Below, in pieces: positions 14,640-26,109 of a stretch of 64,000 nucleotides of DNA. The translations under genes and the position numbers were made by a program. The DNA comes from Paracyclopina nana (taxonomy: Eukaryota > Arthropoda > Copepoda > Cyclopoida > Cyclopettidae). The stretch covers positions 2,232,001 through 2,296,000 of the forward strand of contig JAGUCH010000005.1 of assembly GCA_019096065.1 (NCBI GenBank), written 5' to 3'. Positions within the stretch are counted from its first letter, which is position 1. Each line of letters begins with the position of its first letter. The notes beneath the pieces are model-generated. The model was not told where the DNA came from. It did no database searches and saw only the letters and a program-made list of their open reading frames with translations.

Positions 14640-16735
14640 CAGCGAAGGCCAGGCAAAGGCTGGCCGGCAAGGATATCGGGGCTTTTTGTGCGGAGAAAGC
14701 ACCGCCAAGGCCTTTTTGTATCTAGCTTGCATGTTTGATACCAGAGCACCATGGCATACTACCTTGCTGTGTATGAGCTACCAAACCTTTTTGCTTGATT
14801 GAAATCGTTCTGTATATTCGTGCTTTCTTCAATTCAAAATTGGCCTTTCTGGCCTTTTGTAAAAGCTAGCGCTTGGGGAAGCTGGAAAGTTATTTATCGT
14901 ATATCCTCCATAGCGGAACTTATGATAATTTTGCTGCTAGGTGAATTATTGTATGCATTCCAATGGAAATTGATGATGTCATTGTGATGACGTCATTTTT
15001 CACTGCAAAAGCCTTTTTTCTGCCGCTGAAAAAGTGAGCGCAGCTCGAACGCTTATTTTCACTGTTGGGCAAAGTCAATATTTGTGGGCCGACCATGCTT
15101 TTCGACCACCTTTTCCATTTGGAAAACACATACGCGCGATGCAAAGCTTCTTTTTGGCACAAAAAACCCTTCCACTTTGACTCAGCTGCAATGTAGCGTA
15201 GCTCTACCATAAAACAACAAGAAGTGCTTTTAAAGCTTCCCAGCTCTGTATATGAACAAAGCTTAATTCTTTTTCAGCTCAACTTTTGCTCAAAGATCCA
15301 GCAAACAGCATCTGCTAAAGTTGGCTAAAACTGCTGTTAGATGCTAAAGGCCTCCAGCAAGCTGAAAATAAAACTATTTCTGACTGAGCCTTTTAACTCA
15401 CTCTTTGATTACTTCAGCTTTTTAATGGCATCTTCTCTGCATCCTTGACAAAAAGTATGGCAAATGCAAAATGCTACTTACGAGTGCTTACAGACAAAAT
15501 ACGAGCTCACCGCAGCCCAGGATGAGCTTTATTGGCATGTAGCTGGAGGCTGAACCTTTTGCAAGAGTTTTAGCCGAGCAATGCAGATTTTTTGATTAAG
15601 CAAAGTGGCTTTTGAGAAATGTGCTGGGTATTGTGGTATCTAAATGCATTTTTCCGCCTGAGATATCCTCTCAGCTGATAATACATACAGAGCAATGTAT
15701 TCCACTTACTAGATATAACGTATAACAGCTCTTATTTCTCACTTTCATGCCAAGATAACTTTTTCTTTGTGCTCGCAAATTGTTACTTTTCGGAGCTATT
15801 TATGGACAGCTTGGACCCCCTACTTTATAGTACAGTGAGCACAGCAATTAGAGATTGCGCTTGTGTTACGCAACTGCTGATGATTCTCCGCCGATACAGA
15901 TGCGTACTGCTGAAGATCATTAGTTGATAGCAGTAATAGTATATTGAGTCCAACTGCAATCTTGACATAGCAGAAATACTCCTAGAACTTCTTCGTCTTC
16001 TTCTTATTGGTAGGAAAAAGTTGGACATAAAAATAGTACACATATATTATTATTGGTGAAGCCATTAAAGAGGAAGTTTTGCTAATTTACGAGCAAGCTG
16101 GGGGAATAATAATGTAGCTCGTTTTCAAATTGGCAAGACGAAACTTTGCACAGTTTGCTGCTGTGCGTGTGTAGTAGTACACTTGGTTTTGACATGAAGA
16201 TGATTAAAAGTGAAGCATCAGCCAAAGAAGAAACTGGATGTATTTGTATTGCCATCAAAATTGGCCTTGAGGACTTTTCTTGGTCTGCATCTAATTGCAC
16301 ATTTCATAGGGGTAATTTGAGGCAGCAGCTGCAGCAAAGCAATTTTCCTCTTCTCCTTCTTTTTGGGGGGATATGAATTTTTGCAACAAGCTCCTTGAGC
16401 ACCGAAACCTCATGCAGCCTCCAATTTCCATTTCTCCTTGCCAAAATAGACTTCACAGCCAGGCCAAGTTAAAACTGCAGCAGAGCATCATCATAGTTAT
16501 TAGCAAGTTCTCTTAATCACATTTCGCCAATTAGATTCTCCCTTTTCTGCTCGAAGTTAGAAAATTCAATTTTGCCACATTCTAGCATGCTTGACATCCA
16601 TTCGCAGAAAAGTGTCAATTATGCACTGTGTACGACTGAAAACAGGTGTCTTGGCACCACCATGGAAATAGCTCAGAAGCCCAGTCGACAGTTAGTGTCC
16701 TCAATTGATAAAATGGAGGCCAACTAACAACGGCC
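14640..16735. other. Non-coding stretch between two-TM genes B and C
   Basis: No open frame has family features. It holds short simple repeats and probably the 3'UTR of gene C on its right edge. Confidence 0.5.
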
Positions 16736-17575
16736 TCAGGTTTTTGCAGATACACCTTCTTGCTGAGGTCGATCTTCCTCTTTGGAGGCTTTTCTTCGTT
16801 TGGATGGCTTTCTTGTTTGCCTCGTGACAATTAGAGCTGGAACGTTGTCCTTTTTGGGCAGCAGCGTTTCGACCTCAGTGACAACGACGACCTCTTCAGC
16901 TATGGTGGAAGGGACCTCAACCACAGCCTCAGTCTTCGCTACTTCCTCAGCAGGATGCAGAGCTACTCCGTTGTTGCCATTTTTCACCGACAGGTGCGTG
17001 TGAGTGGATGAGCTTCTCTGAGGCTGTGGCTGGCCTCGAAATGACCTCCGCACTGATGAGGCCCTGTTGAGGCTTTTGGTCGTGCCTCTCCTGCTGCTGG
17101 AGTTTCTGTAATGTCCCTCGGCGGCCTCGAGGTCTCGGTTGCCAATATGGTAGCCCGACCTCGAGCGAGCTAATCGACCAGAGACATACTTGGCCAGCTC
17201 CTCTTCCTCCCTGGTCGTGATTATTCGGTTCACCATGACCATAATCAGTCCCACCATGATAAAAGTCACTCCAACTCCCAGGAGACGAGACCAGTCTCCT
17301 TCCACCATGGAATTGGTGATCATGGCTGAGAACACCATGAGGAAGCCAAGGAGGATGAACACGACGCCCAAGTGAAAGGCTGTGAGGCCAGACTCAGTTT
17401 TGGGTCCCTTGGGAGGCTCAGGTTCAGCGTGCAAGTCATCCGGAACATCACTCACTTGGCTGTCCCTTGGACTTCGTCCGGCCTTCGAGCTCGACCTTCT
17501 AATCTGAGATTGACGCCTGTGCTCCCTTTTCTGCCGTTCCCTACGGATGGCCATAGCACCTTGGATCGCGTGCAT
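16736..17575 (-). CDS. Two-TM membrane protein C, long basic tail
   Basis: One coding exon gives 279 aa from ATG 17,575 (context CCACCATAATC-ATG). The N-terminus MHAIQGAMAIRRERQKR matches protein B. Hydrophobic segments lie at about 66-87 and 96-116 and are followed by the shared AKYVSGRLARSRS motif. The tail from about residue 130 is much longer than in B: rich in Ser/Arg (RRG, RSSS), then a Val/Glu-rich stretch, then Lys/Arg (KPSKRRKASK), all likely disordered. A 5'UTR splice acceptor (TTTTTCCAG) ends at 17,598. Tail length is the main difference between the duplicates. The family is not recognised. One exon and clean codon structure argue for a functional gene. Confidence 0.82.
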   Translation of the reverse strand: MHAIQGAMAIRRERQKREHRRQSQIRRSSSKAGRSPRDSQVSDVPDDLHAEPEPPKGPKTESGLTAFHLGVVFILLGFLMVFSAMITNSMVEGDWSRLLGVGVTFIMVGLIMVMVNRIITTREEEELAKYVSGRLARSRSGYHIGNRDLEAAEGHYRNSSSRRGTTKSLNRASSVRRSFRGQPQPQRSSSTHTHLSVKNGNNGVALHPAEEVAKTEAVVEVPSTIAEEVVVVTEVETLLPKKDNVPALIVTRQTRKPSKRRKASKEEDRPQQEGVSAKT

Positions 17576-17597
17576 GATTATGGTGGTTTACAGCAGG

Positions 17598-18884
17598 CTG
17601 GAAAAACAAAAAGCAACATATTCCATAGCCCTACTATGTACGAAGCATAGAGAGAGTGTCACATTTTACAAAAGTAAAGCTAATGAACTTTCAGGTATGC
17701 ACAGCCATTTGTCTTGATGCCACCAAAAAAAACCATGTATAAAGTTTCCACAATAACTTCTGCTTTAGGCACAAAAAGTTCTTTAGTAAATCACATGCTA
17801 TAAAAAAGGGAATCCCTTTTCCACTAGCTCTTTATCTTCAAAATGATAGCAGGATATTGCTGCTTTTATGAAACGCAGTACAACAACTTTTGTGGGATAG
17901 TTGATGCAGTACAGTAAAAAAGGCTACATGTGGTCAGAACTGGTTAGAAAAAAACGCTTTTGTTGTTATGTTTCCGGGGGAGCGCGCGAGAGAGAGAGAG
18001 CGCGGAAGTCGCAAAAAGGTGCAAGCTGGCTGGGGCGATCTTTTCTGCTTTAGCGCGCAACAACAATAAGAACAAAAGCGTCGCGAGTGAAAGCTGAACC
18101 CCATCATTTTTCGGATGAAAGTGAGCTGTATGGTGTATAAAGCATGGCTGCAATATCACGAGGTGAATGCAATTTTATGGCTCTTTCATCTAAAATCATC
18201 GGGGGAAAGCTGCCACAATATATATAGCGCCACAAGCTGCTGTTGCATTTTGAAAATCCCATCAATTACTTGCCCTTTTTCTCGCTTAGAGCTAAGCCTT
18301 TTTTGTCTCTGTAGTGTCATCAAATGTAGCTATTTCGAAAGATATTTGTCGGGCACTTTAGGGCCCTCAAGGAAGCAAAAATTGAGTTTCTTGATTGTGC
18401 ATCAAAGGGGAAAAAAGAAAACTTGCGCTTGGGAAAAAAAGCCATGGGAGGAGATCCATTTTTTCAGTTCTTTTTGCACAGTTCCACAATCGATAAAGCA
18501 AATGTCAGTACGCGTGTCACTCCTTTCATATTGGAAATTCTTTGGTGGTGGGGCTTGGTTCGTGGAAGAAAAAATATGTTTTTATCCTTGAAAATTGATT
18601 TCAAAATGTTCATGTCATAGTATTGGCTGAAATAGTAATTTAGGCTCTAGAATAATTACTGCACATTAAACGAAGTGTCATTCAACTAAAAAGAAGAAGA
18701 AACATCATCTTACTATTACAAGCCAAAATCTCATGGTTAAAAGACTTTCTAACACAAGTACAATGAAAGACCACTCAGAAAAGTGATGGTCCCTTTTTGT
18801 AGCAGCTAGTGTGTTCATCTGACAAAAGGCTGTGAAGAGGAATCCTCTTTGAAAAAAGGTGTGAAAAAATATGAACTTACTTAC
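17598..18884 (-). other. Candidate 5'UTR intron of two-TM gene C
   Basis: The acceptor TTTTTGTTTTTCCAG ends at 17,598. A strong minus-strand donor, CCCAAG|GTAAGTAAG, lies at 18,885/18,884. Together they bound a plausible 1.29-kb intron whose upstream exon lies beyond 18,885. The interval has a (GA)n tract near 17,985-18,000 and no coding sequence. The pairing is inference. Confidence 0.4.
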
Positions 18885-20984
18885 CTTGGGTTATGCAAGT
18901 TGAGTGGTTTCATTACGAGGCAGAAATTGTTGCTCGTGTGTGCTCTGTATGCTGTGGCGATAAAAAGCTCTATTCTGGCAGTCAAGTCTGCAACAACTGA
19001 GCCAGAATTTGTTCCCTGGTAAAAGAAAACTTGGAAGAAGAAGAGAGCTTTGCTATGAGGCAGAGCGCACTCCACTACTACTCCTTCTGCGCTTTCGGGC
19101 CTTTGCAAGGCCAACGCACACACACACACACGCCTTTTCGAAGCTGCCCCTTTTATTTACTACCATCCTTCCGGATGTACATCGTGTCCCCGGATCCATT
19201 GAAGCCAGCTGAGCCCTTCAATATTACTTTGTGGCATATTTTGAATATGTGCTACTACTGATGTTGAAAATTATAATTTATGGATCATTAAGATTAATTT
19301 GTAATTTTCGCAGGCGTGCACAGTTTCAACCGCAAAGGTACTAGTTGCAAAAATTAATTATTCATCTTTTTTGCTGTCTCAATGTGCTACTTTGTGTGCA
19401 TGAACTTTCTTGGTAGCCATGAGGGTCTATTGGACAAGGACACTCGTAAGAAATGGTTTATCAGTGTTGAAAATAGCCCAAAAAGCTATTCAGAGCCCCG
19501 TTAGTTAAAGTAAATGGCAGGTTCCTTTTTCGTGCCGTTATTATCTGTGGGTGAGTGCATTATTTTTGCCAGCATGTCTGAGGGGGCACCAAAAAAGTTT
19601 TTCACTTTGTCCGAGCCTCTCCAAATATTTTGAGGGACAAGTTGGGCAAGGAGTTTTGACAAATGCAATTATCTCACTTGGGCCAAAATGTAGGCAGTCC
19701 CATGGGACTTGGATACTTGCACTTGTTATAGCACTCACATCATTTGCAGGTCTTTTGATGCGGCACTATTTAACACATCTTGACCAAACTGCAGCTATTT
19801 CCCATCCCTACAAAAATAGCCTGGTTTTGAATTATGTGGCACAGTGTAGCAGAAAGCATCTAATTAAATGGAGGAAATGAGGAGGCCACATTAACCACAC
19901 AAGATAAGCAAACTTTTGACTTCTCCTCCTTCAACTTTTAGTGAGCTTTCAGCCATTTTGAATTTCACAGCGAAAGTTGGTCACCTTTTTTGTGGTCAAA
20001 TGCAGCACGCAATATTCTAGCATAATAGCCTCATGCAACCTTACAAAAGAAGTCCATTATATTAATTTGTCATTTTTGCCTGCTTATCTAAAAAGCGTTT
20101 TCCATTTATTCTCAGCAGAAGTGAAAGCTCCTCGAGAGCTTTTCCCATTGCAATCTTGATACGAGTGCTTATCTTAACTATCAGAAAATTGAAATGTGAA
20201 AAGCTCTGAGAAGAAGCCATTAATGTTACGCTACTACTTATAGAATACAGCGATACACTGCTACATCACACCTTTTGGGAATCATCTGATTACTTGCCAA
20301 GCTTTATTTCTAGATAAACTGGGAAAAAAAGAAGGCTTGAGAAATTGCGCCTTTCACTCGGCTCCTTTTTTAGCCTTGGAGGCCAATAGAAAGGCCAGAG
20401 CAATGAAGGGTAAAAAAGTGACCCTGGATGTGTGTATGTGATCTCCCGCTAATATTTTCTTTTGTGCCTCATTTTTGGTGATGTATCATCATCATCTTCC
20501 CCTCCATTCAGCTTTCCTCAGGTTATAAATAAAAATTCTGTCCCCTTCAAAGGATCCAAATACTATACATAGATTGAGCCTCAATGTAAATCGGCAAAAA
20601 AGGGGAAACATTCCGTGTTTCTAGCAGTCTGGAAATTGAGCTGTCAAGTAAGTTATGGCTTGCAATAATTTTCCAGGATTGTGTTTATCTGTTTGTTGAT
20701 TGTCTACAGCTGACAAGGCCGAGTCAAGAATTTTGAGGCATCTACTTTTTGGTTAGGGAAAATTCCTAGATGTCATTGCTGCTGCATCTATTTTTAGAAA
20801 CATCAGCGAGATTTATGAGTCTTATGAAAAATGGCTGTCAAATCAGCGCTATAGGGAGTGAGAAAGAAATGTATATTAATCTTTATGTGAAAATGCCAGC
20901 ATATAAGAAGTTACTTGGGGTTAACGCCATGCTCATGTAAACCCGCCTACAGATAGGGTAAAACTGCTTTAAGTTCGTATGCAT

Positions 20985-21290
20985 GGCAACAAGTTCAGCT
21001 TGAGGCCGAGCAGCATTTTCAAGGGCAAAAGTGACATCATCATCTTTAGAATAATTTCTTACTCCATATTGATTTCTTTTCCTTTCCTTAAGTTTTATGC
21101 GAACAAATTGAATTCTACGCGAGCTCATTAAGCGGAAAATTCCAATTAGAGTAAAATTATTGGAAAAAAATACGCGTCAAAGTTGACTTAAAGGCGATCT
21201 GATTTTTTCGTCAGCTGAAAACTCATGCAGCAATTTACATAAGACGATCTAACTTTTTTCTCAGCATTTTCAATAGGATTTCATACATGA
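20985..21290. repeat. Dispersed repeat, diverged copy 2
   Basis: It shares CAACAAGTTCAGCTTGAGGC, AGCATTTTCAAGGGC and further spaced motifs with 12,160-12,460 in the same order. The ends are not defined. Confidence 0.5.
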
Positions 21291-22397
21291 ACAGGGCATA
21301 AATCCGGACCATGGCACATTAGCATCCTTTGAGCTGGTTTTTTGAGGTGAATCCAAGCTTTCCCTTTAGGTAACTTGCAAGTAGGCCAGATGGTGGCACT
21401 CTACTCAATTTGAGCGACATGGGAGATGGAGGTTTGATAGAAAAAGAAGATCTAAAGGGACACAGCTTGAGGGACGCGCAATTAAGATCTACGACTTCGA
21501 TGATGGCCTTGACAAGCCTTTTTTTGCTGATCACGGACGAGAGTCCACCGATTTGCCATTATATACCCCAGGTCACTATTGATACAGCTACATCAACTGT
21601 CAATTAGAAAGCGATCGAGGCCAATTTGATATTACATTGCGAGCTCACTCAATAGCTGGGGAAAATCAGGATCTCTGGGTGATTTCACACAACGTAACAT
21701 TACCGTGATTGCTATTTCCAGAAAAAAACAGCTTGCCTAAACCGCCATAAAGCAAAAAAAAAAAAATATTTCCATAATATCTATTGCAATCATTGACTCA
21801 AACAGCTGATTAAGTGAAATTCACAAATTGAGCCTAAAATGCTCATATTCTGCCAAAAATCCAAATTGGATGGCATTTCAGCAAATCAAAGTGTAGGCCA
21901 AAGACGGGAATAGTTTATGATTGGGATATGCATAAAGATGAGCCGAAATCAATTTTGCCCTCGGTTGTTTATGCACATCTCTTGAGTTCGAAGCTAATAT
22001 TTGCTCCTGAGGAAAAGCTGCTGTAGGTTGTAGGGCGTAATGACTTGTCCCCTCGGGTTGGATGTACTAACAGCACAGTCCTGGCAAATGGAATGCAGTA
22101 CTTCTGTACTCGCGCGTTCTTTTGTTATTTTCTCGTAAGATGATGCCTTTTTGTGCAGCCATTATTCGTCATTGTCAGATCCTGTTTGCCATATTTGATA
22201 CGCATTACACATAAAGTATGGAAAGGTGTAGTATCACATCTTGACTTGCCAAGTATGTCATATTGCATACATGAGAATGGGGGACATTCATTTTTAATTG
22301 CGTTGACACGCGCATACACTTCATATTGGATTATTGAAGAATCCACAAACTTACCTAGAAAAGACAAGAGGGAAGATTTTTAGTGCATGTTTCAGCA

Positions 22398-22452
22398 TAT
22401 AGGGGGCGCTGACAATACGTTTACGTGACACAATTTGCAGCGCCCTCTATAT
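22398..22452. repeat. Short inverted repeat, MITE-like
   Basis: TATAGGGGGCGCTGACAA at the left is mirrored by TTTGCAGCGCCCTCTATA at the right, with about 20 bp between. A perfect GGGCGCTG core faces CAGCGCCC. The size suits a minimal hairpin element or an internally deleted MITE. Confidence 0.5.
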
Positions 22453-23646
22453 TACTTATTGACGAACTAAATGATACATTTATCAGTGTTTAGCTTTAGC
22501 TTTTGTACGAAAGATGGCGGGTGCATCTGTTTGTTCAATTTTGCAAGGAAATTGCATTTTTTTGCCATTTTCTCTTGAAAACAACCTTTATGAGCCTGCA
22601 GAAGTGTAATAACACGCGAGTTTTCTGCAGATGCTTTTTGATATGTATATTTGGGGTATTATGAAATTCTGGGCGAACATAAAGGGCGTTCTATAAACTT
22701 GCTACATTCTACCAAATTCGTAAGTGTGAGTGTACTTTTCTGTTCACCGTGCAAAGTTGAGAGCACGTGCACCCAAAATTCAAAGCTGTAGCAGGCAATG
22801 TTTCTTGCATTTTGCAAGCTACCCGGAGAAAGCAACATATGGGACGATTTGCATCCATTTTGAGCTCATATTTTCAGGTCTGTTGAGGGGATGTGTATTA
22901 TGAATGTCGCATTCTAAATTCCACGTCATGATTGCCGAGGAGATAAGAGCAATTTCAAGCTTTCCATTTTTTAACATTTGAGAGCTCACAGTGGGACGTA
23001 CGGCAGTCAAAGTTGGCATGTTGATATAGTCCACACAAAGCTCGAACAAAGCTCGAAACTCAGCTTGCACTCGTTAGAGAGCTTGTCATCTCCAAAAAGA
23101 ATAAAAACTTGGAAAGCTGAGTGAATTCCAGTTCTCATTTTTATCAATTGTGGTATACAAAGTATCAAATGTGTCAAATTAGCTAACGCTTCAATATACA
23201 CAAGAAGATCATGTTTTGGACCCAGTTTTCTTCTTCGTACAGTGTGACCCTCTAAAACATTTGGCTGCTCGTAAAAAAGGGGAAAAGGGTCCGAATGCTG
23301 CTCGCTATACTTCGTGCTAGCATCATCGTACAAAGGAAAATCATCATATGTAGCGCAGCACAACGAACGAACGCGCTGGCCTCAAAATAGAAGCAGCAGC
23401 TGCGTACTTCTACTATACTGGATATGTGCGTTTCACACACGCAGCTAGAGCCATTTTGCTTTGCTGCCTGTTCGTCGTTCTTCTGCTGCTACCTTGCGTT
23501 CAAGCTGCCTCTGCGCAGATAACAAATAATAACAATTTTACAACTGCTGCTGCAGCAGAATCGTTCGAGTCCTTCTGCCACAAGGGATGGCAGCAAGCTG
23601 GTGAAGAAGAAGAAGAAGATCATGGGCCTCTTCCAAGAGGATCAAT

Positions 23647-23946
23647 GTAAGTTTTTTTTGGCTCCCCTCCAATCACCAAGATTAGTGCATTGGCATTATC
23701 TACGAGCAGACTAAAAGTGACATTCACTTTTTGCTTCCCCCTGGCTGATAGATATTTCCCTGTATCTACTGCTGTAACCTTGTATTTTTTACTTGGTGGC
23801 AAAATCGGCTTAAGAGATAGTATTGCAAAGCAATTCTGCTTTGCTCTCGTGAATTTACCGCAGATCCAGGTAGTGTTTTTAAATGATTCAAAAGATTTCT
23901 GGTTTTTAGCGTGACTCATGGCGTGCCATATTCATATATTTTCCAG
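23647..23946 (+). other. Candidate 5'UTR intron of the CUB/LDLa gene
   Basis: The donor GATCAAT|GTAAGTTTT near 23,647 pairs with the acceptor ATATTTTCCAG at 23,946. The exon upstream of the donor contains a hydrophobic open frame but no in-frame ATG, so I treat it as non-coding. Confidence 0.45.
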
Positions 23947-25670
23947 TTGCAGTCACCCCATGTTGAAATTGAAGAGGGCGGGAAAATGTGGACTTGCCTC
24001 GTATTCCTCCCAGCAGCAGCGGCCTTTTTTTGGCCTTTGTGCTGGGCTGCCATTCGGGGGGATGCGGATTCGTTCATGACCACCTACAACGTGCTCAGGG
24101 ATTGCCGACCTGGAGTGAAAAACGTGCGCAACTTGAGGACGGGTGGCGCCATCTTCATCCTTGATGAGCGTCAAAATACAGAGCTTACAGCTGTGGATGC
24201 ATACTTGTGCCACTACGAATTGGAGACCGCCTACGGATACGGATTCCATGTGTACTTCGACGAAATGTATCTCGAAGAGAAAACAATCAAAGACGCTTCC
24301 AATCATCAGCCAATTTGTGAGGATTACGTGCAATTTGCCAGGGATATTTCCGTGGTGACCACATACAAGAGCCCTTACTTCTGTGGATCTCGTACAAAAT
24401 ACACAAACAGGTAAACTATTCTGCTTACAGACTGCATCTTTTTCAAACCTCCTTAAAAGGTAAAACTTTAAAATATCAAGTTGTAAAAACTGTAGTGAGG
24501 CCTCGTTCATTAGCCTATCATCTCAGAGTACACGAGATAAGGAAAGAACCAAATGTGACACAAGTAATCCAGGATCAAATGTTCTCAGCTAAGCACTGAG
24601 TATCCCATCCTATAATGAGACGTCTTTATAAAACGTGCGCGCGTTGAGCAAATAAACAACAGCCGGCGGGCTACGTGACCCATGTCAACAAACAGCTGAC
24701 CACGCTCTTCATAAACAAATACTTTTCAGCCCGATACAACTGAGCAATGGAAGCGTCACGTATTTCACTGGAGGCCAAGGCATGCGCATGTATGTGGAAG
24801 AAACGGACCACGAGATGGACGTCTGGTTCCGCCTCTCCAGCCGCAGCCTCTCTAATTTTCGGCCTCGCCTCGTCAACATGACTGTGACTGTGATCAAGAA
24901 GGAGTGCCAAGACAAGCACCCATTTTTCAGGCAATGCCCGCATACCTCGCATTGTATCCGAAGAGAGTTCTTTTGTGACGGCCGAGTCAATTGTGCTTGG
25001 CCTGACGCTGAGGCCGGTGGAACAGATGAGGTCAATTGTGATGCAGAAGGTGATTACATTCAGCCACTTGCTTTTACACCACATGCTATGAGAGAGAAAA
25101 ATTCTTCCTATTCAATTAGCTTTTCTTCTTCTGAGCTATATACTCTAGAAATTACAGCCATATCAGCCTCGCGGGACTTTTCCGGCTTTTCAGACTTGAC
25201 AGCTTTCTGATTTGATTTAACTGATGAGGAAGAGACATTTTGCGCTAACAAGGCCTTTTTCTACTTTTCCAGAAGAAAGGGCCTACCAAGGCTCGTTCAA
25301 CACAATGGGCGCCAAAAATATTCCACTCGTCATCGTCATGATTATTGCAGCGACAGTCATGATTGTTGTTTTCTTGCTTTTTGGCAAGAAACTCTTTGGT
25401 ATTCTGTGGAAGCGAAACGGCCTCCAGCCACCAATGATCAGGCAGCCACGCCCACTCAGTCAACAGCCACGCCCCTCGCTAGAGCCTAGCGAAACCACGC
25501 CCTCTCTGGTCGCTCAGGCAAACCATGACGAAGAGGATGGCCTGCCCACTGCCCCGCCCTCGTATGACGAAGTCATCAAGGACAACCCCGGTGTTTTGGC
25601 GGGGGGCGTGCCCATGGCCCCGCCCCCATACTCTGAAACCGTCTCATCGTCTACTTCCACTCAAGTTTAG
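23947..25670 (+). CDS. CUB-like / LDLa single-pass receptor with two PPxY motifs
   Basis: Three coding exons (23,986-24,410; 24,730-25,049; 25,273-25,670) join in frame to 380 aa. Splices are AACAG|GTAAAC, TTTTCAG|CCCG, GCAGAAG|GTGATT and TTTTCCAG|AAG. A signal peptide starts MWTCLVFLPAAAAFF. A CUB-like region (about 30-198) is followed by an LDL-receptor class A repeat with all six cysteines (C201, 211, 217, 224, 230, 245) and acidic residues. A TM helix spans about 266-285. The cytoplasmic tail is Pro-rich and carries PPSY (343-346) and PPPY (365-368), ligands for WW domains of Nedd4-type E3 ligases. This layout resembles LDLRAD/PMEPA1-type adaptors. The role is inferred: a surface protein able to recruit ubiquitin ligases. 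An upstream 5'UTR exon probably ends at 23,647 (CAAT|GTAAG). The coding start is placed at the first ATG that gives a signal peptide. Confidence 0.82.
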
Positions 25671-26109
25671 TAATTCAACCAGACATTTTGCGCAAGATTT
25701 TTATATAACATTTTGACTAACAAGTGCATTTTTTGCTACATACTATATTGTATGAAATATAAATCAATGTTTAAGCAGGCCACAAAGGCCGCAAGCAAAG
25801 ACCATATAGACTATTGGAACTCGTAAAGAAGCTTATCAAATCAATTGGCAGAAGAAAAAGTTTGCTCTATTGGCAATACAGCCATACCTTTATATAGCAG
25901 AGCTTTCTATATATATAAGGACCTTGGTGAAAACATACCTTTATCTGGCACAGACAGCAGGCCTAGAAAAACTTGGACGCAAATAATCTATCAATGGCCC
26001 CTAGACCTGGCCCTTTTTTCCGATCTACCACTGACCAGGTAATTTATGGGGGGACTCGCAGGCAAAAAGCACACGATATGCTCATTATTATAGAAGTATA
26101 TATATTTTT
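25671..26109. other. Intergenic region between the CUB/LDLa and rhomboid genes
   Basis: Two genes converge here, so it should hold both 3'UTRs. There is no clean AATAAA; AATATA at about 25,757 is a possible variant signal for the plus-strand gene. Confidence 0.4.

Larger units (their letters stand above)
18886..23400. other. Non-coding stretch
   Basis: No supported gene. It contains (CA)n near 19,117-19,131, the second copy of a diverged dispersed repeat, and a small inverted repeat at 22,403. The left edge probably includes the promoter of two-TM gene C. Confidence 0.5.

Noticed and set aside
23426..23646. Hydrophobic leader-like frame (ILLCCLFVVLLLLPC) that could be a signal peptide of the CUB/LDLa gene
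   Set aside because: It has no in-frame ATG. The next exon has its own ATG and signal peptide, so this exon is better read as 5'UTR.
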